Assembly: GCA_002296055.1 (NCBI GenBank)
Contig: DBHE01000223.1
Coordinates: 3,677-28,798 of the forward strand
Direction of reading: 5' to 3'
Source: Pseudomonadaceae bacterium UBA836
GTDB lineage: Bacteria > Pseudomonadota > Gammaproteobacteria > Pseudomonadales > Pseudomonadaceae
Length of the DNA stretch: 25,122 bases
Part shown: piece by piece, positions 16,176 to 24,120 of the stretch
How positions within the stretch are numbered: position 1 is the first letter of the stretch
Layout of the letters: each line of letters starts with the position of its first letter
The notes under the pieces: model-generated
Seen by the model: only the letters and a program-made list of their open reading frames with translations
Told to the model about the DNA's origin: nothing
The model's database searches: none
Made by a program: the position numbers and the translations under genes

Positions 16176-17702
16176 ATGCTGCGAACTCTGCTTCTGGTCG
16201 GTGCGGCCAGCGTGATGGTCGGCTGTGCGACAGCGGGCATGACTCACTCCGAGCTGCCGACGTACTACCTGCCCAGCGACCCGTCTACCAAGCTCAGCCA
16301 GTACGTGGCAAAGCAACGGCCTGCCGATGACAGCCTGTCCGGCTTTGTTCTGCTGCATGACGGCGCCGACGCCTTGGCGGCACGCATCAAACTGATCGAA
16401 ATGGCTGAGAAGAGCCTCGACATCCAGTACTACATCTTCAACACCGATACGACGGGTGGGCTGGTGACCGAGCAGCTGCTCAAGGCCGCCGACCGTGGTG
16501 TCCGGGTACGCCTGCTGCTCGATGACGTTGGCGCGGGCCTTGAAGACTTCAAGGTCTCGACCATCGATCGCCATCCCAATATTGAAGTGCGTTTGTACAA
16601 CCCGCTCAGCCTGCGCAACGAGTGGTTGAAGATGTTCAGCAAGTTGGGTGAGTTTGGACGCATCAATTATCGGATGCACAACAAACTGATCGTTGCTGAC
16701 AACCAGGCGTTCATTACCGGCGGGCGCAACATTGGGGATGAGTATTTCGCCCTGAGTGATATCGACTTCCAGGATGTCGATGTGCTGGGGATCGGGCCGA
16801 TCAGCGATGACGCCTCAGACAGTTTCGACAACTTCTGGAATAGCGGCATCGCGATTCCTATCAGCGTCATGGCTGACGAGTCCAGTGCCGAGGAGCTGAG
16901 CGGCATGCGCGCGCGGCTTGGCTCAAGTACCCGCGCCGCCGAGCGCAATCCGTACGTGCAGGCCGTGGAACAATCGACCTTCCTGACCGGTATGAACAGC
17001 GAAACGCTGGATTGGCACTGGGGCAAGGCTACATGGTTTTATGATGACCCCTCCAAGTCTGACCCGCACGGCGATGGCAACCAGGTCGCCTTTCTCGGCC
17101 GGGCATTGGTAGAGCCAATCAAGCAGGCAGAGGAGGAGTTGTTGCTGACCTCCGCCTACTTTGTGCCACGCGATGCTGGTGAGCGTTTGCTGCTTGGCCT
17201 GGTCGAGCGAGGCGTAGACGTCTCGGTACTCACCAACTCACTGGCCACCACCGACGTTTTGGCAGTGCACAGCGGTTATGCCAAGTCTCGCGAACCGTTG
17301 CTTGAGGGCGGGGTGAATATGTGGGAGCTGCGGCCGATTGCTGGCCAGCAGGAGCGTGCAAGCCCCTTCCTGGGCGAATCGCTGGCCAGTCTGCACGCCA
17401 AGACCTTTGTGTTTGATCGCAAGTCAGCCTTTATTGGTTCGGTCAACCTGGACCCGCGCTCCATCAAGCTGAATACCGAGGTCGGGGTGCTGATCGAAAA
17501 CGAGGCTTTAGCGCAGGAGATGGTAGAGCTGTTCGAGCGCTGGACCTCTGAGGATTACGCCTTTGCCCTGAGCCTGAATGATGACGGCAGTATGCGCTGG
17601 AGCGCCGAGGGTGAGACGTGGGAGAGCGAGCCTGACGTCAGTCGTTTTCGCCGGTTCATGAGCTGGACGCTGGGGTGGTTGCCGATTGCCGGCCAGCTGT
17701 AA
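16176..17702 (+). CDS. Phospholipase D-family lipoprotein (two HKD motifs)
   Basis: This 508-residue protein belongs to the phospholipase D superfamily and may cleave or transfer phosphodiester bonds in envelope lipids. It has a lipoprotein signal ending in VMVGC (Cys17, next residue Ala, outer-membrane type). Both HKD motifs are complete: His168, Lys170, Asp175 in MHNKLIVADNQAFITGG, and His407, Lys409, Asp414 in LHAKTFVFDRKSAFIGS. The family includes ClsC-type cardiolipin synthases, which have no N-terminal membrane helices but the same double-HKD core. The lipobox means it faces the periplasm. AAAGGATG lies just before the start. The convergent gene on the other strand begins 18 bp after the stop. 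The specific lipid reaction is unknown. Confidence 0.9.
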   Translation: MLRTLLLVGAASVMVGCATAGMTHSELPTYYLPSDPSTKLSQYVAKQRPADDSLSGFVLLHDGADALAARIKLIEMAEKSLDIQYYIFNTDTTGGLVTEQLLKAADRGVRVRLLLDDVGAGLEDFKVSTIDRHPNIEVRLYNPLSLRNEWLKMFSKLGEFGRINYRMHNKLIVADNQAFITGGRNIGDEYFALSDIDFQDVDVLGIGPISDDASDSFDNFWNSGIAIPISVMADESSAEELSGMRARLGSSTRAAERNPYVQAVEQSTFLTGMNSETLDWHWGKATWFYDDPSKSDPHGDGNQVAFLGRALVEPIKQAEEELLLTSAYFVPRDAGERLLLGLVERGVDVSVLTNSLATTDVLAVHSGYAKSREPLLEGGVNMWELRPIAGQQERASPFLGESLASLHAKTFVFDRKSAFIGSVNLDPRSIKLNTEVGVLIENEALAQEMVELFERWTSEDYAFALSLNDDGSMRWSAEGETWESEPDVSRFRRFMSWTLGWLPIAGQL

Positions 17703-17720
17703 CGCTGGCCGACTCGAGGC

Positions 17721-18080
17721 TCAGGCGCGCCAGCCGGACAGCGCTTCGAGGTAAACCCGTGCGTGGCGCTGCACTGCGTCTGGGTCACCCAGCTCGATGG
17801 CCTGGTGCAGCGACTCCAGCGGCTCGGCCACCCGGACCCAGGCACCGCCCAGGGCCAGCAGGTCGCTCTCTAGCTGGTAGCTCAGTTCTTCGAGTTGAGT
17901 GAGGGCCTGTTGGTCCACCGGCTGCTGCAGCATTTGCTCCAGTACGCGGCTGTGGTCATGCAGCTGTAGCACAGCACTTTGGCGGGGCAACAGGCTCTGA
18001 GTGGTGGAGTGTTGAGTTGCCAGAATGGCAGGGCTCATCATGCTGACGGTCAAGCTGACGGGGACCAGATAGACTTTCAT
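17721..18080 (-). CDS. Small exported helical protein, resembles DUF6746
   Basis: This 119-residue protein has a short hydrophobic N-terminal segment (MKVYLVPVSLTVSMMSPAIL) that looks like a signal peptide, then a helical region with heptad-like leucines: LEELSYQLESDLLALGGAWVRVAEPLESLH. The order of these helices, with LESLHQAIELGDPDAV and a final YLEAL, resembles DUF6746, small periplasmic proteins of unknown function found in pseudomonads; I give this by pattern only. The start at 18080 was preferred because the signal sequence begins there, though the ribosome-binding site is weak (GAGAG). An upstream in-frame start at 18164 is possible. It is 105 bp downstream of cls on the same strand. 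Confidence 0.6.
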   Translation of the reverse strand: MKVYLVPVSLTVSMMSPAILATQHSTTQSLLPRQSAVLQLHDHSRVLEQMLQQPVDQQALTQLEELSYQLESDLLALGGAWVRVAEPLESLHQAIELGDPDAVQRHARVYLEALSGWRA

Positions 18081-18185
18081 TGCACTCTCGCAAACGATAA
18101 TCAAACTCATTTGGGTGTAGCTATCGTGTCGGTGAATGCAAGCCCTTTCTTTTTGTAATGACAAACGGCAAATGCACTCTGCTGG

Positions 18186-19628
18186 TTATAGCAAAGGGCT
18201 CAAAAAGAACATGCCGCGTTCGAGCACCCGCGCAGCGCGAGAGCGCTGTTTCCAGCGCTCCAGCTCTAGTGGGGTGCTATCGCGAAGGTAGCCATCAAGC
18301 AGCCCGCGAATACTGGCACAGCCCTCTGGTGAGAACAGTGCCAGGGTCAGTTCAAAATTGAGCTGCAGGCTGCGGATATCCAGGTTTACGCTGCCGACCA
18401 GCGCAAGCTGATCGTCCATCAGCATGGCTTTGGTATGCAGCAGGCCGCCGGCGAACAGGTAGATCTCGCCACCAGATTCGAGCAGCCGCTCAAAGTACGC
18501 GCGGCTGGCCCAGCTCACCATGCGCGAGTCATTCCGCTGGGGCACCAGTACACGGACGCGGACACCGCGCCGCGCCGCTTGGCACAGCGCGTCAAAGATG
18601 GCTTCTGATGGCACGAAGTAGGGCGTGCTGATGGTGATGCTGTCGTTGGCGCGATAGATGCTGGAGAGCACCCCCTGGCCGATCAGGTCTTCCCCTGTGC
18701 CCGGCCCCGACGGCAACACCGAGAGCCAGTTATCGCAGGCCGGCGGGTTCTCCGGCGCCGGCGCGAGCCGCCGAAGGCCGGTTTCAAGCTCCCAGTCCCA
18801 CGCGAAGACCTTGTTCAACCCATGGGCTGCTGGTCCTTCCACGCGCAGCATGACATCGATCCATTGACCTACCTTGGCTTCCTTCTTGAAGTAGCGGGGG
18901 TCGGCAATGTTCATGGAGCCGCTATAGGCAACCTTGCCGTCAATGACGACCAGCTTGCGGTGCAGGCGCAGGTCGATGCGCTGTGCCAGTGCCCGCAGCA
19001 AGCGCACCGGCAGTGCTGGCACCACTTCGATACCCGCATCAATCAGGCGCTTGCGCCAGGGGGAGCGGAAAAACGGACGGCTACCGGCGTGGTCAATCAG
19101 CAGAGATACTTTTACGCCACGCGCCGCGGCGGCAATCAGTGCTTCGGACAGGGTGTCTACCCGGCCACCCGGAAACCAGATGTAGGTTTCCAGGTGAATG
19201 CTCTGTTGCGCGCTGGCGACATCCTGGCACAACCGAGTGAAAATCTGTTCAGGGTTGTCCAGGAGTTCCAATTGTTGATAGCCCAGCGCTCCTTGTCCCA
19301 GCCGCTGCTGCAGCATCTGGTGGATACCCTGCACCAAAGAGCCGCGAGGCAGCGAGCCAACAGGGGCGTGAAAATCCTCGGCGATGCTGTCGAGAAACGG
19401 CTCTACCATGGCTTCGGCACGTCGAGCGCGCTGGCGGCCAAGGTTCAACTCGCCCAGCATCAGGTAAAGGGCGGCGCCGAGCACCGGCAGAATATAGATA
19501 ACCAGCAGCCAGGACAGGGTGACACTAACAGGCGTGCGTTTGGCCAGCACACGCAAGGTGACCGCCGCAGTAAAAAGCCAGTAGAGTACGAGCAGGGCGA
19601 TGCCCAGGATGTGTTCGAAATAGTCCAT
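18186..19628 (-). CDS. clsA: Cardiolipin synthase, ClsA type
   Basis: This 480-residue inner-membrane enzyme joins two phosphatidylglycerol molecules to form cardiolipin. Two N-terminal helices (about 5–26 and 34–57) precede the conserved YLMLGELNLGRQRARRAEAM. The double HKD core has His223, Lys225, Asp230 in LHRKLVVIDGKVAYSGS and His398, Lys400, Asp405 in LHTKAMLMDDQLALVGS. Length and N-terminus agree well with E. coli ClsA (486 residues), so I took the ATG at 19628 over an in-frame GTG at 19664; neither has a strong ribosome-binding site. The first residues align well with the ClsA membrane segment. The channel gene starts 90 bp away on the other strand, and the DUF6746-like gene follows on the same strand. 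Confidence 0.92.
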   Translation of the reverse strand: MDYFEHILGIALLVLYWLFTAAVTLRVLAKRTPVSVTLSWLLVIYILPVLGAALYLMLGELNLGRQRARRAEAMVEPFLDSIAEDFHAPVGSLPRGSLVQGIHQMLQQRLGQGALGYQQLELLDNPEQIFTRLCQDVASAQQSIHLETYIWFPGGRVDTLSEALIAAAARGVKVSLLIDHAGSRPFFRSPWRKRLIDAGIEVVPALPVRLLRALAQRIDLRLHRKLVVIDGKVAYSGSMNIADPRYFKKEAKVGQWIDVMLRVEGPAAHGLNKVFAWDWELETGLRRLAPAPENPPACDNWLSVLPSGPGTGEDLIGQGVLSSIYRANDSITISTPYFVPSEAIFDALCQAARRGVRVRVLVPQRNDSRMVSWASRAYFERLLESGGEIYLFAGGLLHTKAMLMDDQLALVGSVNLDIRSLQLNFELTLALFSPEGCASIRGLLDGYLRDSTPLELERWKQRSRAARVLERGMFFLSPLL

Positions 19629-19718
19629 GAGAGTGAACAGAACGGCGCCGGCTGAGTCGAACACGCAATCTAGCAGGAAATCCCACCGTTAAGAAATCGC
19701 CAGCGAGACCCAAACCCC

Positions 19719-21668
19719 ATGTTGCCATTTTCCTTCGTTGATCGACTGCGTTATCTGGTCGAGCGCCAGTTTATCAAGGGCGCGCATTATCAGCTGCTGG
19801 TAGTCGCCGCCTTCATCGCGTTGATCTCGCTGGTCGGCGGTTGGCTGGTGTGGCCCAGCAGCGGCGAGGGTACGCTGGCTGACTCGGTCTGGTGGGCGTT
19901 TTTGCGACTGACCGACCCGGGTTACCTGGGCGATGACGAGGGCACCTGGCGGCGCATCGTATCCACCGTCCTGACGTTGAGCGGGTACGTTGTCTTTCTC
20001 GGTGCCCTGGTCGCCATTATGACCCGTTGGTTGATCGCCATGATGGTCAAACTGGAACAGGGGCTTACCCCGGTTACCGTGACCGACCACATTGTGATTC
20101 TGGGCTGGACCAACCGCACCATCCCGCTGGTACAGGAAATTCTCGACGTGAATGGCGGCATCCAGCGCCTGCTGAAAGCGCGCCTGACCAAGCGCCTGCG
20201 GCTGGTGATCCTGGCCGAAGAGGTGACTGCGGAGCACGTGCATGAGTTGCGCGCCATTCCCCTGATTCGGCGCAACATGAGCAACATTATTCTGCGCTCC
20301 GGCACGGCTCTGCAGCCTGAAGACCTGGATCGCGCCGCCTGCCTGCAAGCCGCGGTTGTGTTGATTCCGGGGCGCATGCAAACCGCCGGTGGCCTGGTCA
20401 GCAGCGATGTGGAAACTATCAAGGCCCTGTTGACGCTACAGGCGCAGGCCCAGCAGCGGGGCGTTACACCCCCTTACGTCGTGGCAGAAGTGGATGACCG
20501 CCGCAAACTCACCGTTATGCAGCGCGCCTATTCCGGCCCGTTGGAGGTGCTGGCCAGTGATGCACTGGTCAGCCGTTTGTTTGCCCAGTCAATCATCCAT
20601 CCAGGGCTGCCGGAGCTGTTTGGCGAAGTGCTGACGGTGTACGACGGCAACGAGTTCTACATCCGCTCGACCGATAACTGCGTGGGCATGACTCTGGCCG
20701 ATATTGGTAGCCGCGCGCCGGAGGCGATTGTCTGTGGCCTTATGCGGCCCGATGGTGGCAGCTGGCAGACCTGGCTCAACGCGCCAAGCGACGAGGTCAT
20801 CCAGGCCGGTGACAAGGTCGTCATGCTGGCTCGCGACTATGCCCATGCCGAACCGCTGGCGGAGTCCAGCACCCCCTTGCGCCCGCTGCAACGCCCGGCA
20901 GTCAGTCCGCAGCGCCAAACAGGTGGCTTGAAGCGGTTGCTGATTCTTGGCTGGAGCCGACGCGTGCCCGCCTTGATTCATGAGTTGTCCGGCTACGGGG
21001 ACTTTCGGTTTGATGTGCACATGGTGTCGGTGCTCGACCCGGCAGAGCGCATAGCCGCTATACAGGCCTACAGCCCGGATACTGGCCGAGTAGAGTGTCA
21101 TCACGTGCAGGCTGACTATATGGTGGAAGGGGCCCTGCGCGGCCTGATAGAGCAGCGGTTTGACTCCATCTTGCTGATCTCCTCAGATCGATTGGAGTCC
21201 GGCGAAGAGGCTGACGCCCGCGCCATGGTCGGTTATCTGATTGTTGACGAGTTGCTGCGCGAACGTACCCAGCGCCCGCAATTGCTGCTGGAATTGAGTG
21301 ACCCTGCCAACGAAGCGCTAGTGGTGCGCAAACGCGGAGAAACCATTGTTGGGCCAACCATTCTTAGCCACTTGATGGCGCAGATAGCCCAGCGGCGTGA
21401 GCTAGGACTGATGTTTGAGCACCTGCTAACCACCGGTGGCCCCGAGCTGGTCTTCCGGGACGTGCAGGATTACCCGATGCAGAGTGTTACGACCTTTGCG
21501 GATCTTGAAGCGGTAATCGCATTGCAAGGCGACACCGCACTGGGGATTTACCGGGCCAAGGCAGATACCGAAGGCCGGCGCCTGCAGCTCAACCCTGCAC
21601 GGGACAAGCCGCTGCGCCTGGGCGAGGGCGACCAGCTGGTGGTGCTGGCAACCTTGGAAAGCGCCTGA
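19719..21668 (+). CDS. CASTOR/POLLUX-like ion channel with tandem RCK domains
   Basis: This 649-residue protein resembles the bacterial relatives of plant CASTOR and POLLUX/DMI1 channels. There are two clear membrane helices (about 23–45 and 82–106) around a pore loop at 54–72, SVWWAFLRLTDPGYLGDD, rather than the four helices of the plant proteins. The filter motif TDPG takes the place of the TVGYG of potassium channels; the plant homologues carry ADAG or ADSG there. Two RCK-like Rossmann domains follow, starting near residue 123 (DHIVILGWTNRTIPLVQEIL) and 405 (KRLLILGWSRRVPALIHEL). The ion selectivity cannot be read from sequence. The ribosome-binding site before the ATG is weak. The gene is divergent from clsA and ends 6 bp before the convergent tusE. 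Confidence 0.88.
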   Translation: MLPFSFVDRLRYLVERQFIKGAHYQLLVVAAFIALISLVGGWLVWPSSGEGTLADSVWWAFLRLTDPGYLGDDEGTWRRIVSTVLTLSGYVVFLGALVAIMTRWLIAMMVKLEQGLTPVTVTDHIVILGWTNRTIPLVQEILDVNGGIQRLLKARLTKRLRLVILAEEVTAEHVHELRAIPLIRRNMSNIILRSGTALQPEDLDRAACLQAAVVLIPGRMQTAGGLVSSDVETIKALLTLQAQAQQRGVTPPYVVAEVDDRRKLTVMQRAYSGPLEVLASDALVSRLFAQSIIHPGLPELFGEVLTVYDGNEFYIRSTDNCVGMTLADIGSRAPEAIVCGLMRPDGGSWQTWLNAPSDEVIQAGDKVVMLARDYAHAEPLAESSTPLRPLQRPAVSPQRQTGGLKRLLILGWSRRVPALIHELSGYGDFRFDVHMVSVLDPAERIAAIQAYSPDTGRVECHHVQADYMVEGALRGLIEQRFDSILLISSDRLESGEEADARAMVGYLIVDELLRERTQRPQLLLELSDPANEALVVRKRGETIVGPTILSHLMAQIAQRRELGLMFEHLLTTGGPELVFRDVQDYPMQSVTTFADLEAVIALQGDTALGIYRAKADTEGRRLQLNPARDKPLRLGEGDQLVVLATLESA

Positions 21669-21674
21669 CCAGCT

Positions 21675-22013
21675 TTACAGGCAGTTGTCGGGCTTGGGCA
21701 AGCCCGCCAGCTTGCTGCCCAATTTGGCCGGGCTGCCCGGAAACAGCCCGAGCAGATACATACTAGTGCCCTTGTCCTTGCCCAACTGCTGTCCAACGTA
21801 CTTCACCAAAGGGCGCATGGCAGGGGAGAGCTGGTAGGTCTGATAGAAACTGCGTAGCAGATGAATGACCTCCATGTGCGCGGGTGTCAACTCGATGCCC
21901 TCGCGCCGCGCCAGCTCTGCTGCAACGGCTTCGCTCCAGTCATCCAGAGACTGCAGAAAACCTTCCTTGTCCAACGCGATGGCGCGCCCGTTTACTTGCA
22001 TTGACTGACTCAC
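21675..22013 (-). CDS. tusE: Sulfur relay protein TusE (DsrC family)
   Basis: This 112-residue protein accepts persulfide sulfur from the TusBCD complex and passes it to MnmA for 2-thiolation of U34 in tRNA. The DsrC-family core is plain: DKEGFLQSLDDWSEAVA, LTPAHMEVIHLLRSFYQTY and MRPLVKYVGQQLG. The penultimate Cys111 in LPKPDNCL is the sulfur carrier. The second cysteine of dissimilatory DsrC, 11 residues earlier, is replaced by Ser100, so this is TusE rather than a DsrC of sulfite reduction. GTG at 22013 is preferred to ATG at 22001: it overlaps the tusB stop (GTGA) and AAGGTG sits eight bases upstream of it. It is the last gene of the tusDCBE cluster on this strand. Confidence 0.94.
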   Translation of the reverse strand: MSQSMQVNGRAIALDKEGFLQSLDDWSEAVAAELARREGIELTPAHMEVIHLLRSFYQTYQLSPAMRPLVKYVGQQLGKDKGTSMYLLGLFPGSPAKLGSKLAGLPKPDNCL

Positions 22014-22321
22014 CAGCTGAGCACCTTATCGTGACTGATACACAGCTCGACCATCTGCGCGTAGTCGATGAGCATCACTCTGCGCGGCAAATCATCGATT
22101 GGCAGGCCGCGGGCCTGGATATCACTTTCCAGCGCGTAGAGGCCGACACTGCCCGGCAATAGCTGCATGGCGTTGGCTGAGCTGGTGCGCGGCAGCAGGG
22201 CATACACCGCATCCTCGATCAGCAACAGTCCCTGATGGGGCCCCATAACACGCAGGCTGCTGGCGAAGTGCGTATCGTCCTGTGGCGCGTGACGCAAGAT
22301 ATGCAGCATTGTCGTGCTCAT
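22010..22321 (-). CDS. tusB: Sulfur relay subunit TusB
   Basis: TusB is a non-catalytic subunit of the TusBCD heterohexamer of the tRNA thiolation relay. The 103 residues show the usual start (MLHILRH at residue 5), LLLIEDAVYALLP, VGLYALESDIQARGL and MLIDYAQMVELCISHDKVLSW at the C-terminus. Identification rests on this pattern and on the neighbours. The start at 22321 forms an ATGA overlap with the tusC stop, and the stop forms a GTGA overlap with tusE, so translation of the whole set is probably coupled. An internal ATG four codons on is possible. Confidence 0.93.
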   Translation of the reverse strand: MSTTMLHILRHAPQDDTHFASSLRVMGPHQGLLLIEDAVYALLPRTSSANAMQLLPGSVGLYALESDIQARGLPIDDLPRRVMLIDYAQMVELCISHDKVLSW

Positions 22322-22683
22322 AGCGTCACCACCTGATCATGATGGTCCAGCAGGCTTGCGATCTCCGCGCCGTCTACCGCCTTGGCGGTCAGCAGAAAAC
22401 GACCGGGTTGCAGCCCGCGCTCCCCCAACGAGTGATGGCAGACGTAGATATCCTCAACGCCGAACATCGGCAGGGCCTGCAGGTTGGCGGCCAGCGGTTT
22501 TTGTTCAATCAGTGCCGATTCCTGCCCAGGCAACAACTGCAACACCCCTGCATCCATAAACAGCATGCTGACGGGGACACCAAAAGCAGCAGCAGCCAGG
22601 GCTAGGTCCAACGCTTCGCGCGCCGCGACGGCAGTAGGAGGCTGGCGGCTGATGACCAGCAGACTTTTTAGTTCAGGTACCAA
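22318..22683 (-). CDS. tusC: Sulfur relay subunit TusC, probable TTG start
   Basis: TusC is the second non-catalytic DsrE/F-type subunit of TusBCD. The 121 residues start with KSLLVISRQPPTAVAAREALDLALAAAAFGVPVSMLF, typical of the family, and continue with DAGVLQLLPGQ and LQALPMFGVEDIYVC. No ATG or GTG lies close before KSLLVISR; the best start is TTG at 22683, five codons earlier, 11 bases inside the end of tusD. GCGG lies a few bases before it. The unusual start may keep TusC translation low or tied to TusD. The identity is solid, the exact start less so. Confidence 0.9.
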   Translation of the reverse strand: MVPELKSLLVISRQPPTAVAAREALDLALAAAAFGVPVSMLFMDAGVLQLLPGQESALIEQKPLAANLQALPMFGVEDIYVCHHSLGERGLQPGRFLLTAKAVDGAEIASLLDHHDQVVTL

Positions 22684-23062
22684 AGGTCACCGCCCGGTCT
22701 GCGGTTTGCAACGCATCGACCCATTGTCCCAATCCGGATAGCGCCCAGGGCTCTCCCGTGTTTGCGGCTGGCCGCTCCCAGCGGTCTGCCTCTGCCTCGT
22801 TCAACACACCGCGCCGCAGAGCAGCAGCAATGCAGACAACGGCGTCTAACTGGTTGTCCTGAATAAAGGCACGCCAGCGCTGGGCTAGGTCGCATTCATC
22901 TTGAGGCTGCACACCCAGCGTAGAGGCCAGATGGACGGCATCACGGTAGAAGAACAGACGGCTGATCTGGTGTCCGCCCGCCAGCACGGCCTCGGCAAAC
23001 TTGAGGGCACTACGCGCCGCCGGATCCTGCGGACCAGCCAACAGGGCAATGGCAAACTTCAT
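22673..23062 (-). CDS. tusD: Sulfur relay catalytic subunit TusD
   Basis: TusD is the catalytic DsrE-like subunit that takes persulfide sulfur from TusA and passes it to TusE. It has 129 residues. Cys77, in LDAVVCIAAALRRGV, aligns with the catalytic Cys78 of E. coli TusD. The start MKFAIALLAGPQDPAARSALKFAEA and the FFYRDAVHLAS strand are typical. The ATG at 23062 has only a weak GAG site before it. It is the first gene of tusDCBE and starts about 21 bp after the terminator hairpin that follows yccA, which leaves no room for a separate promoter beyond the hairpin. Confidence 0.94.
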   Translation of the reverse strand: MKFAIALLAGPQDPAARSALKFAEAVLAGGHQISRLFFYRDAVHLASTLGVQPQDECDLAQRWRAFIQDNQLDAVVCIAAALRRGVLNEAEADRWERPAANTGEPWALSGLGQWVDALQTADRAVTFGT

Positions 23063-23080
23063 GGTGTCGAACTCACAAAC

Positions 23081-23109
23081 GAAAATGGCCCACCAAAAGG
23101 TGGGCCATT
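23081..23109 (-). terminator. Strong intrinsic terminator between yccA and tusD
   Basis: AATGGCCCACC pairs with GGTGGGCCATT as a perfect 11-bp stem with a 4-nt loop. Read on the minus strand it ends in TTTTC, so it should terminate yccA transcripts. The base of the hairpin is only about 21 bp before the tusD start. Confidence 0.85.
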
Positions 23110-23131
23110 GAGTATAACGCAGCGCTCTCGA

Positions 23132-23803
23132 TCAGTCGTCGCTGAAGATACCCAGCAGTTGCAGCAGGCTGAGGAACAGGTTGTAGATGGAGACGAACAG
23201 GGTAATGGTCGCCATGATGTAGTTGTCTTCACCACCATGGATGATGGCGCTGGTCTGGTACAGGATGACTGCAGAGGAGAACAGCACAAAGCCTGCGGAG
23301 ATAGCCAGTTGCAGGCCGCTCATCTGGATGAAGAAGCTCGCCACAACCGCGCACATCAGCACGATACAGCCTGCCATGATAAAGCCCGACAGGAAGCTGA
23401 AGTCCTTACGGCTCAGAATGGCGTACGCCGACAGGCCAAAGAACACCAGAGCCGTCATGCCCAGCGCCATGGCGACCAGCTGACCGCCGTTAGGCAGCGA
23501 CAGGTAGGCGTTGAGGATCGGGCCCAGGGTGTAACCCAAAAAGCCGGTAAAGGCGAACGTGCTGACCAGACCCCAGCCCGAGTTACGCAGCTTGGTGGTC
23601 AGAAACAGCAGGCCGTAGAAGCCAACCAGGGTGATGATAATGCCGGGGTAGGGCAGGTTCAGGCTCATGGACACAAAGGCCACGATGGCGCTGAATGCCA
23701 GAGTCAGAGCCAGCAGCGAGTAGGTGTTGCGGAACAGCTTGCTGACTTCCGCCTCGCTCACGCCGGCGTGTTGAAGGGTAGTGTTGTGTTCCTGCATGTT
23801 CAT
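23132..23803 (-). CDS. yccA: Bax inhibitor-1 family membrane protein, YccA type
   Basis: This 223-residue inner-membrane protein of the BI-1/TMBIM family has about seven hydrophobic helices, from [19 protein letters not shown] near residue 31 to [23 protein letters not shown] at the end, and a short polar N-terminus. The conserved loop ending in [15 protein letters not shown], with two acidic residues, matches the bacterial branch. E. coli YccA interacts with FtsH and HflKC and tempers proteolysis of membrane proteins; the family also includes calcium-leak proteins. AGGAG lies six bases before the ATG at 23803. A sigma-70-like promoter and its own terminator flank it. It neighbours tus genes and tRNA-Ser, as in P. 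aeruginosa. Confidence 0.92.
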   Translation of the reverse strand: MNMQEHNTTLQHAGVSEAEVSKLFRNTYSLLALTLAFSAIVAFVSMSLNLPYPGIIITLVGFYGLLFLTTKLRNSGWGLVSTFAFTGFLGYTLGPILNAYLSLPNGGQLVAMALGMTALVFFGLSAYAILSRKDFSFLSGFIMAGCIVLMCAVVASFFIQMSGLQLAISAGFVLFSSAVILYQTSAIIHGGEDNYIMATITLFVSIYNLFLSLLQLLGIFSDD

Positions 23804-23848
23804 GCACCGCTCCTGTATTGAAAATCGGGATCCTTCAGATACTGCTTG

Positions 23849-23876
23849 ATAATACGGGTTGATGCTGCCAAATCAA
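23849..23876 (-). promoter_or_regulatory. Sigma-70 promoter for yccA
   Basis: On the minus strand TTGATT (23876–23871) and TATTAT (23854–23849) are 16 bp apart, with the ATG about 40 nt beyond the expected start of transcription. The hexamers match four and five of six consensus bases. Confidence 0.6.
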
Positions 23877-23958
23877 GCGTCCAGGCCGCACTAAGTATTT
23901 CCATTCGTGTGCAGCAGCCCAACTTTCAGCTTCAGTAACAACTAGCCAGCGTACCCCA

Positions 23959-23986
23959 TTGACTCAACAGGGATTTCCGGTACTAT
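23959..23986 (+). promoter_or_regulatory. Sigma-70 promoter for tRNA-Ser
   Basis: TTGACT and TACTAT are 16 bp apart and end 10 bp before the mature tRNA. The bases between are GC-rich (GCCGCCC), the kind of discriminator seen at stringently controlled stable-RNA promoters. Confidence 0.7.
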
Positions 23987-23996
23987 TGCCGCCCGT

Positions 23997-24086
23997 GGAG
24001 GGATGGCAGAGCGGTTGAATGCACCGGTCTTGAAAACCGGCGAAGGTGAAAGCCTTCCCAGGGTTCGAATCCCTGTCCCTCCGCCA
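23997..24086 (+). tRNA. tRNA-Ser (anticodon UGA)
   Basis: The 90-nt sequence, CCA encoded, folds as a serine tRNA with a long variable arm. The acceptor stem is GGAGGGA with TCCCTCC, followed by discriminator G and CCA at 24084–24086. The anticodon stem is CCGGT with ACCGG, and the anticodon TGA is at 24031–24033, which reads UCN codons. The T arm has CAGGGTTCGAATCCCTG. A GC-rich hairpin terminator follows at once. I found no duplicated 3' end downstream that would mark an integrated element. Confidence 0.97.
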
Positions 24087-24093
24087 CACAAAC

Positions 24094-24120
24094 AAAACCC
24101 GGCCTCGCGCCGGGTTTTTT
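24094..24120 (+). terminator. Intrinsic terminator of tRNA-Ser
   Basis: AAAACCCGGC and GCCGGGTTTT form a 10-bp stem with a 5-nt loop, and the T run continues for two more bases (TTTTTT in all). It starts 8 bp after the CCA. Confidence 0.92.

Noticed and set aside
18141..18200. AGCCCTTT and AAAGGGCT inverted copies 44 bp apart near clsA
   Set aside because: One copy lies in the clsA coding end, the gap is large and no T run follows; likely chance.
22901..23821. 306-residue plus-strand frame opposite yccA and tusD
   Set aside because: It is rich in Gln, Asp and His, as expected for the antisense of a membrane protein, and it crosses two genes and a terminator.
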